A stretch of DNA of 64,000 nt from positions 124,001-188,000 of the forward strand of contig NZ_VCRO01000007.1 in NCBI RefSeq assembly GCF_006007885.1, given 5' to 3'. Below the pieces are notes generated by a model. That model was not told the origin of the DNA and did not search any database. It saw only the letters and a program-made list of their open reading frames with translations. Position 1 is the first letter of the stretch, and the number at the start of each line of letters is the position of its first letter. Below are positions 1 to 8,736 of the stretch, in pieces. Source of the DNA: Alteribacter natronophilus (GTDB taxonomy: Bacteria > Bacillota > Bacilli > Bacillales > Salisediminibacteriaceae). The translations under genes were made by a program, and so were the position numbers.

Positions 1-1194
1 TTCATCTGAATTCACCTCATTTCCTGACAGAGCAGTGAGGACATTGCTCCGAATGACAATTCCTTTCAGTTTACGGTTTTCACCGGTGACGGCAATCGGT
101 ACAGGGGCAGTCGATGAGAGATCGAGCAGATCGTGTACCGGTGTATCGGCGTCTACTGTTGGAACATCTTTTCTGACGAGTGGTCGAAGATCAGAAAGGC
201 CGTCCTTAACCGCCTGTGATACGTCATCCACATCGACAATCCCGATCAGCTGTTTCTGCTGGCCGGTCACGTAGATGCTCGAGATACCCGCTTTTTTCAT
301 ACGCTGAAGAGCGACACGGGGCCCGTCTTTTTCCACGTTTACTGTTTCCGGACGGATCATGATGTTTTCAGCAGTGAACACTTTTGAGCGGTCCACGTCC
401 TCGACGAATCGTTCCACGTATTCGTTGGCCGGATTGGAAAGAATTTCTTCAGGTGTACCAATCTGAACGATCGATCCGTCTTTCATGATGGTAATACGAT
501 CACCGATCCGAAGGGCTTCATCCAGATCGTGTGTAATAAAGACGATCGTTTTTTTCATCGATTCCTGCAGATCAAGGAGCTCGTCCTGCATGTCTTTACG
601 AATGAGCGGATCAAGTGCGGAAAACGCTTCGTCCATCAGAAGAATATCCGGATCGTTGGCAAGGGCTCTTGCCAGGCCGACCCGCTGCTGCATTCCTCCG
701 GACAGCTCGTCGGGATACTTGTCCTCGTAGCCCTGAAGACCTACAAGTTTAAGGGACTCACTGGCCTTCTCTGCACGGGCTTTCTTATCAACACCCTGCA
801 CTTCGAGTCCGTATTCCACGTTCGATTGAATGGTCCTGAACGGAAACAGTCCGAACTTCTGGAATACCATGCTCATTTTCTCGCGGCGGACTGTACGGAG
901 TTCCTGATCGCTGACTTTGGCAAGATCCTTACCGTCAACCCATACGCTGCCGTCCGTCGGATCAATCAGCCGGTTCAGCAGGCGGACAAGAGTTGATTTT
1001 CCGCTTCCGGAGAGCCCCATGATCACAAAGATTTCGCTTTCTTTTACTTCGAAGGAAGCCTGGTTCACGCCAACCGTCATACCGGTTTCCTCAAGAATTT
1101 CGTCCTTCGTTTTTTCATTGTCTAATAGTTTTAACGCCCGTTTCGGGTGTTTACCGAATACTTTCGTTAACGACTCAACCTTTATTTTTGACAT
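1..1194 (-). CDS. opuAA: Glycine betaine/proline ABC transporter ATP-binding protein (3' end beyond the left edge)
   Basis: Energises uptake of the compatible solute glycine betaine under osmotic stress, on the cytoplasmic side of the membrane. About 398 residues are visible and the frame is still open at base 1; the family is about 400-420 residues, so only a short C-terminus is missing. Walker A (GLSGSGKST) is at residues 60-68, the ABC signature LSGGMQQR near 165 and Walker B (ILLMDEAFSAL) near 187. The C-terminal third has tandem CBS-type sequence (for example GISSIYVTG), the osmosensing module of OpuA/ProV proteins. ATG at 1194 is preceded by a GAGGTGAAACG ribosome site. Divergent from a GbsR-family gene, its likely regulator. 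The permease and binding-protein genes should follow to the left. Confidence 0.95.
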   Translation of the reverse strand, partial: MSKIKVESLTKVFGKHPKRALKLLDNEKTKDEILEETGMTVGVNQASFEVKESEIFVIMGLSGSGKSTLVRLLNRLIDPTDGSVWVDGKDLAKVSDQELRTVRREKMSMVFQKFGLFPFRTIQSNVEYGLEVQGVDKKARAEKASESLKLVGLQGYEDKYPDELSGGMQQRVGLARALANDPDILLMDEAFSALDPLIRKDMQDELLDLQESMKKTIVFITHDLDEALRIGDRITIMKDGSIVQIGTPEEILSNPANEYVERFVEDVDRSKVFTAENIMIRPETVNVEKDGPRVALQRMKKAGISSIYVTGQQKQLIGIVDVDDVSQAVKDGLSDLRPLVRKDVPTVDADTPVHDLLDLSSTAPVPIAVTGENRKLKGIVIRSNVLTALSGNEVNSDE

Positions 1195-1284
1195 CGTTTC
1201 ACCTCGATCGCTTTCTATAGTGGATATGTAAAAAGGGGAGTATGAAAAAAGACTTATGTCCTTTGGTTCAATCACACTTGTCCT

Positions 1285-1313
1285 ACTATACGTGTAAAGG
1301 TTTAATAACTCAA
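1285..1313 (-). promoter_or_regulatory. Predicted SigA promoter of opuAA
   Basis: On the minus strand TTGAGT (1308-1313) and TATAGT (1285-1290) are separated by 17 bp, about 90 bp upstream of the opuAA start. Confidence 0.6.
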
Positions 1314-1340
1314 ACTGGATATACTGGATATATTGAATAT
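1314..1340. repeat. Three tandem 9-bp repeats abutting the opuAA -35 box (putative GbsR-type operator)
   Basis: ACTGGATAT, ACTGGATAT and ATTGAATAT follow one another directly upstream of the -35 hexamer. The position suits a regulator controlling opuAA, and the GbsR-family gene next door is the obvious candidate. Binding is inferred. Confidence 0.5.
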
Positions 1341-1431
1341 AAAGTTCATTCAGAAAAAACTGTACAAAGAGAATAGGGCGGTTACTTCTGTTTCCTTCAA
1401 TATACTCTTATCTCCTCTCTGCAGCGTTATT

Positions 1432-1460
1432 TTGACATTCTGATTCAGTCTGCTACTATT
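1432..1460 (+). promoter_or_regulatory. Predicted SigA promoter of the GbsR-family gene
   Basis: TTGACA at 1432-1437 is followed, after 16-17 bp, by TACTATT at 1454-1460. The start codon is at 1493. Confidence 0.6.
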
Positions 1461-1492
1461 TTGGGTAATGAGTAATCAAAGGAGGCGGCGCC

Positions 1493-2056
1493 ATGGCCAG
1501 CCAGACTTCGTTAACGGAGGATCTGAACAGACTTGCAGCAGCGCGGAACAGGTTTACAAGCGAGCTTGCAAAGAATGTTCATCTGTATAATATTAAGCCA
1601 TCCGCCGGGCGTCTGTACGGGACGGTATTTTTTTCGGAAAAACCAATGACGCTCGATGAGATGAGCAGAGAAATGGAAATGAGCAAGACGAGCATGTCCA
1701 CCAACATCAGGGAGCTGCTTCAGGCAGATATGGTGGAGCAGGTGTGGGAAAAAGGGGTTCGCAAGGATCTCTATAAAACCGAGGACGACTGGTATAAGTC
1801 CTTTTCAAACGTGTTCGTGACCCGCTGGAGTGAAGCGACGGAAAAAAATAAAAAGGCGATCTGCGACACGAAGACGATGCTTACAGAGTTGATGGAAGAA
1901 ACAGAGCACGAAGAGATCAGGGAGCGAATCGGCGGCGATTTGTCCAAACTGGATGAAGCGGAAGCCTACTACCAATGGCTGGCGGAAGTGGTTGATCTTT
2001 TTGAGAGCGGTGAAATTTTTTCAATTGTGCCCAAAAAGACGAGCGGGAACAAATAA
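1493..2056 (+). CDS. GbsR/OpcR-family transcriptional regulator
   Basis: 187-residue MarR-like winged-helix regulator of the GbsR family, whose members sense choline or glycine betaine and repress osmoprotectant uptake or synthesis genes. The helix-turn-helix falls around residues 35-85 (SAGRLYGTVFF, then TLDEMSREMEMSKTSMSTNI). The C-terminal half is helical, as in GbsR and OpcR. ATG at 1493 has a strong AAAGGAGG site. It is divergent from opuAA, so control of the OpuA transporter is the natural inference. No choline dehydrogenase genes (gbsAB) are adjacent, which argues for an OpcR/OpuAR-like role rather than GbsR itself. Confidence 0.88.
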   Translation: MASQTSLTEDLNRLAAARNRFTSELAKNVHLYNIKPSAGRLYGTVFFSEKPMTLDEMSREMEMSKTSMSTNIRELLQADMVEQVWEKGVRKDLYKTEDDWYKSFSNVFVTRWSEATEKNKKAICDTKTMLTELMEETEHEEIRERIGGDLSKLDEAEAYYQWLAEVVDLFESGEIFSIVPKKTSGNK

Positions 2057-2060
2057 GAAA

Positions 2061-2092
2061 GGCCCTCACCAGCGTATGGTGAGGGCCCTTCC
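2061..2092. terminator. Bidirectional terminator between convergent genes
   Basis: GGCCCTCACC and GGTGAGGGCC form a perfect 10-bp stem with a short loop, 5 bp after the GbsR-type gene and 34 bp from the end of the convergent acyl-CoA synthetase gene. Confidence 0.85.
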
Positions 2093-2125
2093 TATTATCC
2101 GGCTTTTGTCACGAACTTCAGCAGA

Positions 2126-3709
2126 TTATGCTTTTGTCTTTTCCTTCAGCCGAAGTTCCACGCGGCGGATTTTGCCGGAGGTGGTTTTCGGCAGTTCCTC
2201 GAGAAACTCGATCTGTCTTGGATATTTGTAGGGAGCGGTGATCTCTTTCGTATGATTCTGCAGTTCTTTTACAAGATCATCATCGCCGGTGCGTTTTTCA
2301 TCCCTGAGGACGACGTACGCTTTAACGACGCTGCCGCGAACTTCGTCAGGGGCTGCCACGACGGCGCACTCCCGGACGGCAGGATGTTTCAGCAGCGCAT
2401 CCTCCACTTCAAAAGGCCCAATCGTGTAGCCTGAGCTGATAATAATATCGTCACTCCGGCCTTCAAACCAGAAGTAGCCGTCCTCATCACGGGAAGCCTG
2501 GTCGCCTGTGAGGTACCAGTCGCCGCGGTATGCTGTCTGCGTCCGTTCCGGATCGTTGTAATACTCACGGAACAATGCAGCACAGTCTTTATGAACAGCA
2601 ATGTCGCCGACTTCGCCTGTCTTTGCCGGCTCTCCGTCTTCGTTAATAATTTCAACCGGGTTCCCCGGCGTCGGTTTACCCATGGACCCGGGTTTGATGG
2701 TCATATCCTGCGTTGTGCAGACGAGCAGGGTATTCTCGGTCTGGCCGTAGCCATCGCGAAGGGAGACGTTGAACGCTTCTTTGAATGCGTTAATAACCGG
2801 GCTGTTCAGTGGTTCTCCGGCAGACACTGCACTTTTCAGGTGCGGGACGCTGTAGGACGCCAGATTGTCCACTTTTGCCATCAGGCGGTATTCCGTCGGT
2901 GTGCAGCAGAGTACGTTAATCTGCTCTTTTTCCAGCATACCGAGGTACGTGTCAGGGTCGAACCCGCCATGGTACACAAATGCGGTGGCTCCGAGTGTGA
3001 TGGTGGAAAGAAACGGACTCCAGATCCATTTCTGCCAGCCTGGTGCCGCTGTTGCCCAGACGAGATCACCTTCTTCCACGCCGAGCCATTTTTTCGCCGC
3101 CGTGCGTACGTGGGCGTAACCCCATGCATGGGTGTGGACGACGCCTTTTGGATTGCCCGTCGTTCCGGAGGTATAGGAGAGAAATGCCATATCGTCACGG
3201 GACGTTGGTTCCCCATCGTAGTCAGTGGACTCGGCCTGCGCCAGTTCCTCCAGCGACTGCCAGCCGTCCTCTTTGCCGCCCACGATAAATTTGCGCTCAA
3301 GTGCAGGGTGTTTCTCCTCGATGGCGTTCACTTCGGCTGTCGTTTTGAAGTAGGAGATGACTGCTTTTACGTTTGCGTGGTCAATCCGGTAAAGAAGGTC
3401 TTTTTTCCTGAGCATCTCAGAACTTGGAATTGCGACGATTCCTGCTTTCAGACAAGCCAGGTACGTCATGTACGCCTCCGGAATTCTCGGAAGGATAATG
3501 AGAACCTTATCACCTTTCTCGATTCCCTGATTTTTAAGGGCAAGGGCGTACTGGTTTGTTTTATCGGTGAGTTCCTTATAGGAAACAGAACGGCGGTTTC
3601 CTTCTGCGTCGCACCAGCGGATCGCTTCGCGCTGTGAGTCTTTGCGGTAACGGTTCAGTTCTTCCGTAATGTTGTACTGCTCCGGTGCTGTGAGTTCTTC
3701 TCTGTTCAT
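2126..3709 (-). CDS. Acyl-CoA synthetase (AMP-forming, MbcS/AcsM-like)
   Basis: 527 residues, ANL superfamily. It activates a short- or medium-chain carboxylate to its CoA thioester through an acyl-adenylate. The P-loop YTSGTTGNPKG (about residue 175), the A5 motif GYGQTE, the A7 region YLTGDQASRDEDGYFWFEGRSDD and the catalytic lysine in TTSGKIRR near the C-terminus are all intact. ATG at 3709 follows AAGGAGG with 8-nt spacing. It is the last gene of a minus-strand set that encodes a solute symporter and its small partner, so uptake and then activation of an organic acid is the likely pathway. The substrate (acetate, propionate, branched or medium chain) cannot be read from sequence. A 206-bp gap holding a repeat fragment separates it from the gene before it. 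Confidence 0.9.
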   Translation of the reverse strand: MNREELTAPEQYNITEELNRYRKDSQREAIRWCDAEGNRRSVSYKELTDKTNQYALALKNQGIEKGDKVLIILPRIPEAYMTYLACLKAGIVAIPSSEMLRKKDLLYRIDHANVKAVISYFKTTAEVNAIEEKHPALERKFIVGGKEDGWQSLEELAQAESTDYDGEPTSRDDMAFLSYTSGTTGNPKGVVHTHAWGYAHVRTAAKKWLGVEEGDLVWATAAPGWQKWIWSPFLSTITLGATAFVYHGGFDPDTYLGMLEKEQINVLCCTPTEYRLMAKVDNLASYSVPHLKSAVSAGEPLNSPVINAFKEAFNVSLRDGYGQTENTLLVCTTQDMTIKPGSMGKPTPGNPVEIINEDGEPAKTGEVGDIAVHKDCAALFREYYNDPERTQTAYRGDWYLTGDQASRDEDGYFWFEGRSDDIIISSGYTIGPFEVEDALLKHPAVRECAVVAAPDEVRGSVVKAYVVLRDEKRTGDDDLVKELQNHTKEITAPYKYPRQIEFLEELPKTTSGKIRRVELRLKEKTKA

Positions 3710-3828
3710 GTGAAATGCCTCCTTGAGTTGTATAAATAGAGATTAATAGAAGTAGAAGGTGATCTGTGCTCACTGCGCTCTCTTTTTGCAGGGTTTTCAA
3801 ATTGCTCTAATTCACTGGCTCCATAACG

Positions 3829-3863
3829 CTGCAGGCGGACGCTTTCCGCGGGCACCGCTTCGG
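3829..3863 (-). repeat. Fragment of interspersed repeat family A
   Basis: About 35 bp, starting CTGCAGGCGGACGCTTTC, match the end of the 106-bp family A elements at 38881 and 48533. The rest of the element is missing or diverged. It sits between the Yip1-like gene and the acyl-CoA synthetase gene. Confidence 0.6.
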
Positions 3864-3915
3864 AAAGAGGGCGGACGGCGTGAAGCGAAGCTTTGTTTTC
3901 AAAAGACGCCTCAGT

Positions 3916-4467
3916 TTACAGCGCCCCCGTCGGCATGACGAGATAATAGATGCTTGCAAAGAATACAAAGGCTGCCAGTACAGCGGCGTAGGCTTTCCAG
4001 CCGGCAAATCCCTGGGTCGTTTCATGAATCCGGACGCAGATGAGATACATCCAGGCGACCCCAATCAGCATCGTTACAATCGTCAGGGCGTTGACGGCCA
4101 TCCCCGTCAGAAGGGGGAGGGCAAGAATTCCCGGGATCAGGGCGACAGAAGCTGCCCGGTGTACCGCAGCCATTCTGCCGGGACCGCCGAATCCCCGTGC
4201 TCCTGCCCAGAGAAGCACAGTGAGGCCGATTTTCGTAATCCAGGCAGACAGCAGGCCGAAAAATAAAAAAATGAGGGGGACGATAAGGTTTCTCAGCAGG
4301 TCCCCTTCAAATCCTGCAATAAATCCGGCGTTTGCCGCAATCCCGGCCGCACCGTAGGCGAGGCCGAGACCGAAGACAATCAGCTGGCTGATCAGTTTTG
4401 ATTTTGGTTTTTCAAGAAACGCCTTAAATGAAGGCGGATCGAGCATAATCATTTTTCCAATCATCAT
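3916..4467 (-). CDS. Yip1-family membrane protein
   Basis: 183 residues with about five hydrophobic segments and the general pattern of Yip1/DUF1189-type bacterial membrane proteins: a short cytoplasmic start (MLDPPSFKAFLEKPKSK), then helices from about residue 27. No catalytic motif is visible and its function is unknown. ATG at 4467 follows AAAGGAG with 7-nt spacing. It lies 24 bp downstream of the symporter gene, so it is probably co-transcribed and may assist or modulate that transporter; this is inference. Confidence 0.7.
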   Translation of the reverse strand: MMIGKMIMLDPPSFKAFLEKPKSKLISQLIVFGLGLAYGAAGIAANAGFIAGFEGDLLRNLIVPLIFLFFGLLSAWITKIGLTVLLWAGARGFGGPGRMAAVHRAASVALIPGILALPLLTGMAVNALTIVTMLIGVAWMYLICVRIHETTQGFAGWKAYAAVLAAFVFFASIYYLVMPTGAL

Positions 4468-4491
4468 GGTGTTCTCCTTTGTGAGCGGTGT

Positions 4492-6138
4492 CTACATATT
4501 CCATGGCATGGCAGCCCAGATGGCAATAGCGGTGAAAAAGACAACGGTGATTGCTGCGCCGACTGTACTGTTGTAACGGGCCGGGTTGACTTCCTTCCAG
4601 CCGTGGATCCGCTCAATCAGCTCGTGATCCGCTTTCGTGCTCAGTCTGGCCTGGAACATCGGCATACGGTTCGTAATATAGCTCACTACAATCAGCAGGA
4701 TAAAGCTGATCGGAATCGCCAGCATGGCTCCCGAGAGCCCCATGCCGTCTGTGACAGAGTGACCGGTCATGACGATGCCCGGAAACACGAACGGCGATAC
4801 GATAATGTAGAGGGCACCCCCTACGAGCGAAGAGGCCATGGCGCCAAACCGGTTCGCTTCCTTCCACCATACGCCGACGAGAATAAGCGGCGCGATGGTG
4901 ACACCGGCAAGACCGAAGGCCCAGAGTATACTGACCACCAGGAATGCAGGCGGGTTAATGGCAAGGAGGATACTGACAACACCGCCCATAAAGATCGCCG
5001 CGTACCCGAGGCGGACCCGTTTTCTCTCCGGAATATTCGGTTTAAGTGTTGTAATAATGTCCTGAGAAAGAAGGGCACCGATCGCAAGCAGGTTTCCGCT
5101 CAGCGTAGAAAGACCGGCTGAGATGGCTGCTGCAATAACCAGAGCAGATACCCATTCAGGGTTGTACACAAGATTAAGGATGATCGTCAGTTTGTCCGCG
5201 TCAGCCTGTGAAATCGTGATTCCCTGTGTTTCGGTAGCATAGACGCCTACAAAGCCCATAGCGTACGTAGCGGAAAACACAAGACCGATGACGAAGGCGA
5301 ACCAGACCATGGCCGAACGTGCGCTTCTTAAGCTGCTTGCCGTATAAATCCGCATCGCCAGGTGAGGGAGGCCAAGAGACCCGATCGTGAGTGCGATGAG
5401 ACTTACGTACCATTTCGTTGAATACTGGTAGTCAAAGAAGTTCGGCATCGCTTCAAGCATGGCCGGAACCATATCGGCATAGAGGAGCGGCGGGAAAAAC
5501 CATCCGCTTCCGCCTATTGCTTTCATGATCGCTCCAAGAGGAATGATAAACATAAGTGCGATAATCACCATCTGGATGGCGGCGTTGTTTGATGCCCCGG
5601 CCATACCACCTATGGTGATGTAGCCTACAATAATCAGACCCCCAACAATGAGTCCGGTAAGATACGGGATGCCGAGCACCGTTTCAAAAGCAAGGGCAAT
5701 ACCGATCATCTGACCCAGCGCGTACATAATGGAGACGAGAATCATAAACAGGGCGGCAATAATTGATGCCGAAATTCCGTATCGTTCCCGGACAAAGTGC
5801 GTCGGGGAAAATGCCCCCATCCGGCGAAGGCTTGTCCCGTAGATAATTGTAATGAGCGGGATCGCAAGAATCAGCTGGATCCACAGCATAATGAAGGGAA
5901 CCTGCAGCTGTAGAATCAGTGCGGTAATCCCGAGAAATGTAGCGAGACTCATGTATGTTGATGCCATGGCAAGACCGTTCGTAAATGGTCCGACGGAGGC
6001 ACCGGCAACATATAGATCCGTTACTGACTTACTTTTCCGGTTGGATATGTACCCCACCAGGTAAAAAAGCAGGAACGTTGCGACGATGGCCGCAACACCT
6101 AAAAATGGATTTGATAACTGCCAGGCTTCTTCTCCCAT
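4492..6138 (-). CDS. Sodium:solute symporter (acetate/VC_2705-like subfamily)
   Basis: 548 residues with about 13 transmembrane helices and the sodium:solute symporter fold (early segment VGYISNRKSKSVTDLYVAGASVGPFTNGLAMASTY split over TM1-TM2, and FAFGLAGVTIAPLI-type helices later). It imports an organic anion with Na+, which suits a saline habitat. The gene starts 5 bp after the preceding gene ends. Small partner subunits are typical of the DUF4212-linked branch of this family, which includes putative acetate symporters. With a downstream acyl-CoA synthetase the pair probably takes up and activates a carboxylate. Confidence 0.88.
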   Translation of the reverse strand: MGEEAWQLSNPFLGVAAIVATFLLFYLVGYISNRKSKSVTDLYVAGASVGPFTNGLAMASTYMSLATFLGITALILQLQVPFIMLWIQLILAIPLITIIYGTSLRRMGAFSPTHFVRERYGISASIIAALFMILVSIMYALGQMIGIALAFETVLGIPYLTGLIVGGLIIVGYITIGGMAGASNNAAIQMVIIALMFIIPLGAIMKAIGGSGWFFPPLLYADMVPAMLEAMPNFFDYQYSTKWYVSLIALTIGSLGLPHLAMRIYTASSLRSARSAMVWFAFVIGLVFSATYAMGFVGVYATETQGITISQADADKLTIILNLVYNPEWVSALVIAAAISAGLSTLSGNLLAIGALLSQDIITTLKPNIPERKRVRLGYAAIFMGGVVSILLAINPPAFLVVSILWAFGLAGVTIAPLILVGVWWKEANRFGAMASSLVGGALYIIVSPFVFPGIVMTGHSVTDGMGLSGAMLAIPISFILLIVVSYITNRMPMFQARLSTKADHELIERIHGWKEVNPARYNSTVGAAITVVFFTAIAIWAAMPWNM

Positions 6139-6143
6139 GTCTG

Positions 6144-6413
6144 TCAGGCCCCTTTCTGTTTCCGTTCCAGAGTTTCAAGTTCACTTGCCTCTTCAATTTC
6201 CTCATCAATTCTGTTTCCCATCCTGCTTGCAATAAGCGTCAGGACGAAGATCCCGAACCATCCTGAAAGAATCGGGACAATGTACATGATTGGAAAGCCG
6301 AACAGCATGCCTTCCACAGGGAAGATGGAAAAGAACAGACCTACGTTTCCTGCTGCAAGAAACAATGCGGACATAATGACTGTAAAGCGGACTTCTTTTT
6401 TGTACGCGTTCAA
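6144..6413 (-). CDS. Small membrane subunit of the symporter (DUF4212/YhjC-like)
   Basis: 89 residues: two hydrophobic helices (about residues 12-30 and 38-60) and a charged C-terminal tail rich in Glu. The size, topology and position directly before a sodium:solute symporter match the small subunits described for DUF4212 and B. subtilis YhjC/YhjB pairs; sequence similarity to a named family is not obvious. The start is TTG at 6413, chosen because AGGAGG lies 7 nt upstream and no ATG is available. Confidence 0.65.
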   Translation of the reverse strand: MNAYKKEVRFTVIMSALFLAAGNVGLFFSIFPVEGMLFGFPIMYIVPILSGWFGIFVLTLIASRMGNRIDEEIEEASELETLERKQKGA

Positions 6414-6596
6414 ATCACTGCCTCCTTTAATTTACCGGGTCTTTACGTCTGTCGGACTGCCTTGGCCGACTGACTGCTCAGTCAACGGACGCCATATGCA
6501 CCCGGATTCCAGCGGTATATCCTGTAACGTTCAGCTTTCAGGGCAAAACAGAGTACGACTGCCTCCTTTCAAAAATTCCGAACTTGTTATTTTAGT

Positions 6597-6626
6597 ATTG
6601 TAAACGGTTTCAAGACGGGGTGTCAA
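6597..6626 (-). promoter_or_regulatory. Promoter of the symporter/acyl-CoA synthetase operon with overlapping cre box
   Basis: On the minus strand TTGACA (6621-6626) and TACAAT (6597-6602) are 18 bp apart. TGTAAACGGTTTCA at 6599-6612 matches the CcpA cre consensus WTGNAANCGNWNNCW and covers the -10 box, so glucose repression of the operon is likely. Confidence 0.75.
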
Positions 6627-6913
6627 TGATGTTATTTAAATATTTAGAAAATTTGTTCGCGGGATGCAGAAGAGCTGACAAAAGGCGACAATACGGGGGA
6701 TAAAAGGCCTGGTTCTAAACGTTCGAATTAGTGGTGGATGTTATAAAAATTGGGGGCTCAAACTTTTACACCATACTAAAAACCGGCAGTCTGTGACATT
6801 GATTCCCGCAGATCCAAGTTAAAGGCGGATCGCAATGTACTGATACTACCGGTCGTCTATATGGTTTTATCAAGTTTGGAATAGCTGTCATTCGTGGGTG
6901 AAGTGCAGACTGG
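6627..6913. other. Intergenic stretch without a recognised feature
   Basis: A-T-rich spacer between the divergent operon promoter and the 3' end of the receiver-like gene. No convincing gene, hairpin with T-tract or repeat was found. Confidence 0.5.
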
Positions 6914-7285
6914 TTACTTGGCAACCGAGTAATGTTGAAGCATATGTGGCGGGTAGGATTTCAGCGGCAAGGGTCTGAGGAAAACTTCTGTGGAATGGGG
7001 CATTTTAGCGTCAAGCTGTGCCTGCTTCAGGCATTTGTACATGTTCTTTCCACCTGAGGCATTGGCTGAGTGGATGGTAATGCGGTCAGCGTAAAGCTGT
7101 TCATCGACCATCATGTTTACAAGCATCAGTCCGTTGCGTTTCTTGCTCACGAGATCATGATCAAGAGAAAGGTGGCGTATGTTGTACTCTTTGAGAAGTG
7201 TTCTACACTCATCAATCGTCCTGACCAGCACATAACCTTCCGGAGCCTCGCGGTAATCGTCCAGAAAAACGTAGATATGATCCAT
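6914..7285 (-). CDS. Cyclic-phosphate-processing receiver-domain protein
   Basis: 123 residues. The opening YVFLDDYREAPEGY and the internal LSLDHDL and ITIHSANASGG motifs match the stand-alone receiver-like family annotated as cyclic-phosphate processing receiver domain, linked in comparative studies to RNA end processing. Acidic residues DD (9-10) and D in SLDHDL would form the active centre. ATG at 7285 follows AAAGGAGG by 8 nt. It appears monocistronic. Confidence 0.75.
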   Translation of the reverse strand: MDHIYVFLDDYREAPEGYVLVRTIDECRTLLKEYNIRHLSLDHDLVSKKRNGLMLVNMMVDEQLYADRITIHSANASGGKNMYKCLKQAQLDAKMPHSTEVFLRPLPLKSYPPHMLQHYSVAK

Positions 7286-7486
7286 TTATTTGACCTCCTT
7301 TAGGTTGGCCGTGTCATACAGGATCGGGTCGCTGAACTATTTTATTGTATCTTACATCATACCATGAATTGGTACTGAAATGCAAAGATCGGCAGGGGGG
7401 CGGACAGGACATGGCTTGCGTTTCACCTCGGTTTCAAAGGATAATAGAGTAAGGTTACAGGAAGCATACAGACAGGAGGAAGACAG

Positions 7487-8620
7487 TTGGGAGCTCCGAA
7501 GACAATGTGGACAATGGTCCATCAGGTTTATAAAAAAGTTGTGCCCCAGGTACACAGTATCCTCGGGTACTGGCGTGATAAAGCTGAGAAAATAGAAGAT
7601 GATGAACTGCGTACATATGCCCTTGAAAGTATAGATGAAAACACGTTTCACAGTGAAGGAGGCGGAGTGTTTGCTCTCCTGACCGATAAGGAAAAGCAGA
7701 GAGATGTACTCTGGTTCATTGTCACCTACCAGATTATCTGTGATTATCTGGACAGTCTCTGTGATCAGAGTGAGTCCCTTGATCCGGCTGATTTCCGTTC
7801 GCTGCACGAAGCGCTCAGGCAGGCACTTGCACCGGGAACGCTGGAGGACGTTTATTATGAAAATCGGACTCAGAAGGAGGATGGCGGTTTTCTTCAATCG
7901 CTTGTTGAGGTTTGTCAGGAAAAAGTGCAGACGTTTGAATCCTTTCCGGCTGCCCGGGAAGCCATGGAGGAACTGTCGCTGCATTACCGGAACCTTCAGG
8001 TATACAAGCATGTGAAGAAAGAGGACCGCGAACCGCTTCTTATAGACTGGTATGAGAAAAACCGTTATGACATTCCGGATGTGAGGGATATGCGCTGGTA
8101 TGAATTTTCCGCAGGGACCGGATCCACGCTTGGTGTCTATACTCTGGCGGCGTATTCATCCATGAACGGCCTCTCAGAGGAGGAAGCCCACCGGATCAAA
8201 TCCTGCTACTTCCCTTATGCCCAGGGACTTCATATTCTCCTTGACTACTTCATTGATCAGGAAGAGGACCTGGCTGACGATGAACTGAATTTCTGTACGT
8301 ATTATAAAAACGAAGACGACATGGTGGAACGGATGAGAGGGTTTAAATCCGAAGCTGATCGCCGTCTCTCACAAATGCCGGATCCAGGCTTTCACACGAT
8401 GATCAACAAAGGCATTATTGCCATCTACCTGGCTGATGAAAAAGTGCAGACCGACCCTGAAATGAAAAGAATCGCCAGAAGAATGATCCGGTTTGGGGGC
8501 CTATCGACGCTGTTCTTTTACCTGAACTCATGGGTATTCAGGAAAGTAAAGCCGAAAGAAAAGCAGAAGGAAGAGAAGAAAAAAGAGAAGAAAACCGCTG
8601 CAGCAGGGAGAAGCAGCTGA
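7487..8620 (+). CDS. ytpB: Tetraprenyl-beta-curcumene synthase (YtpB, DUF2600)
   Basis: 377 residues. YtpB-type enzymes are large terpene synthases that cyclise C35 heptaprenyl diphosphate to tetraprenyl-beta-curcumene, precursor of Bacillus sesquarterpenoids. Aspartate-rich motifs expected for Mg2+-diphosphate binding are visible (DYLDSLCD, about residues 93-100, and DYFIDQEEDLADDE, near 258-271). The C-terminus is a lysine/glutamate tail from about residue 353. The start is TTG at 7487: AGGAGG lies 7 nt before it, whereas the next ATG (residue 7) has none. Confidence 0.88.
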   Translation: MGAPKTMWTMVHQVYKKVVPQVHSILGYWRDKAEKIEDDELRTYALESIDENTFHSEGGGVFALLTDKEKQRDVLWFIVTYQIICDYLDSLCDQSESLDPADFRSLHEALRQALAPGTLEDVYYENRTQKEDGGFLQSLVEVCQEKVQTFESFPAAREAMEELSLHYRNLQVYKHVKKEDREPLLIDWYEKNRYDIPDVRDMRWYEFSAGTGSTLGVYTLAAYSSMNGLSEEEAHRIKSCYFPYAQGLHILLDYFIDQEEDLADDELNFCTYYKNEDDMVERMRGFKSEADRRLSQMPDPGFHTMINKGIIAIYLADEKVQTDPEMKRIARRMIRFGGLSTLFFYLNSWVFRKVKPKEKQKEEKKKEKKTAAAGRSS

Positions 8621-8736
8621 TTTTCCACTGGTGAATATGGATTTAAATGGTACAATGGAAATAGAGACTGCCATTTAGTTATGGCCGGCTGAAATTATAA
8701 ACAAACATAGCAGAGAATTACCGGGGGGAAATGAAA

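Noticed and set aside
2591..3637. 348-codon reading frame on the plus strand opposite the acyl-CoA synthetase
   Set aside because: Antisense shadow; the minus-strand protein has all ANL motifs.
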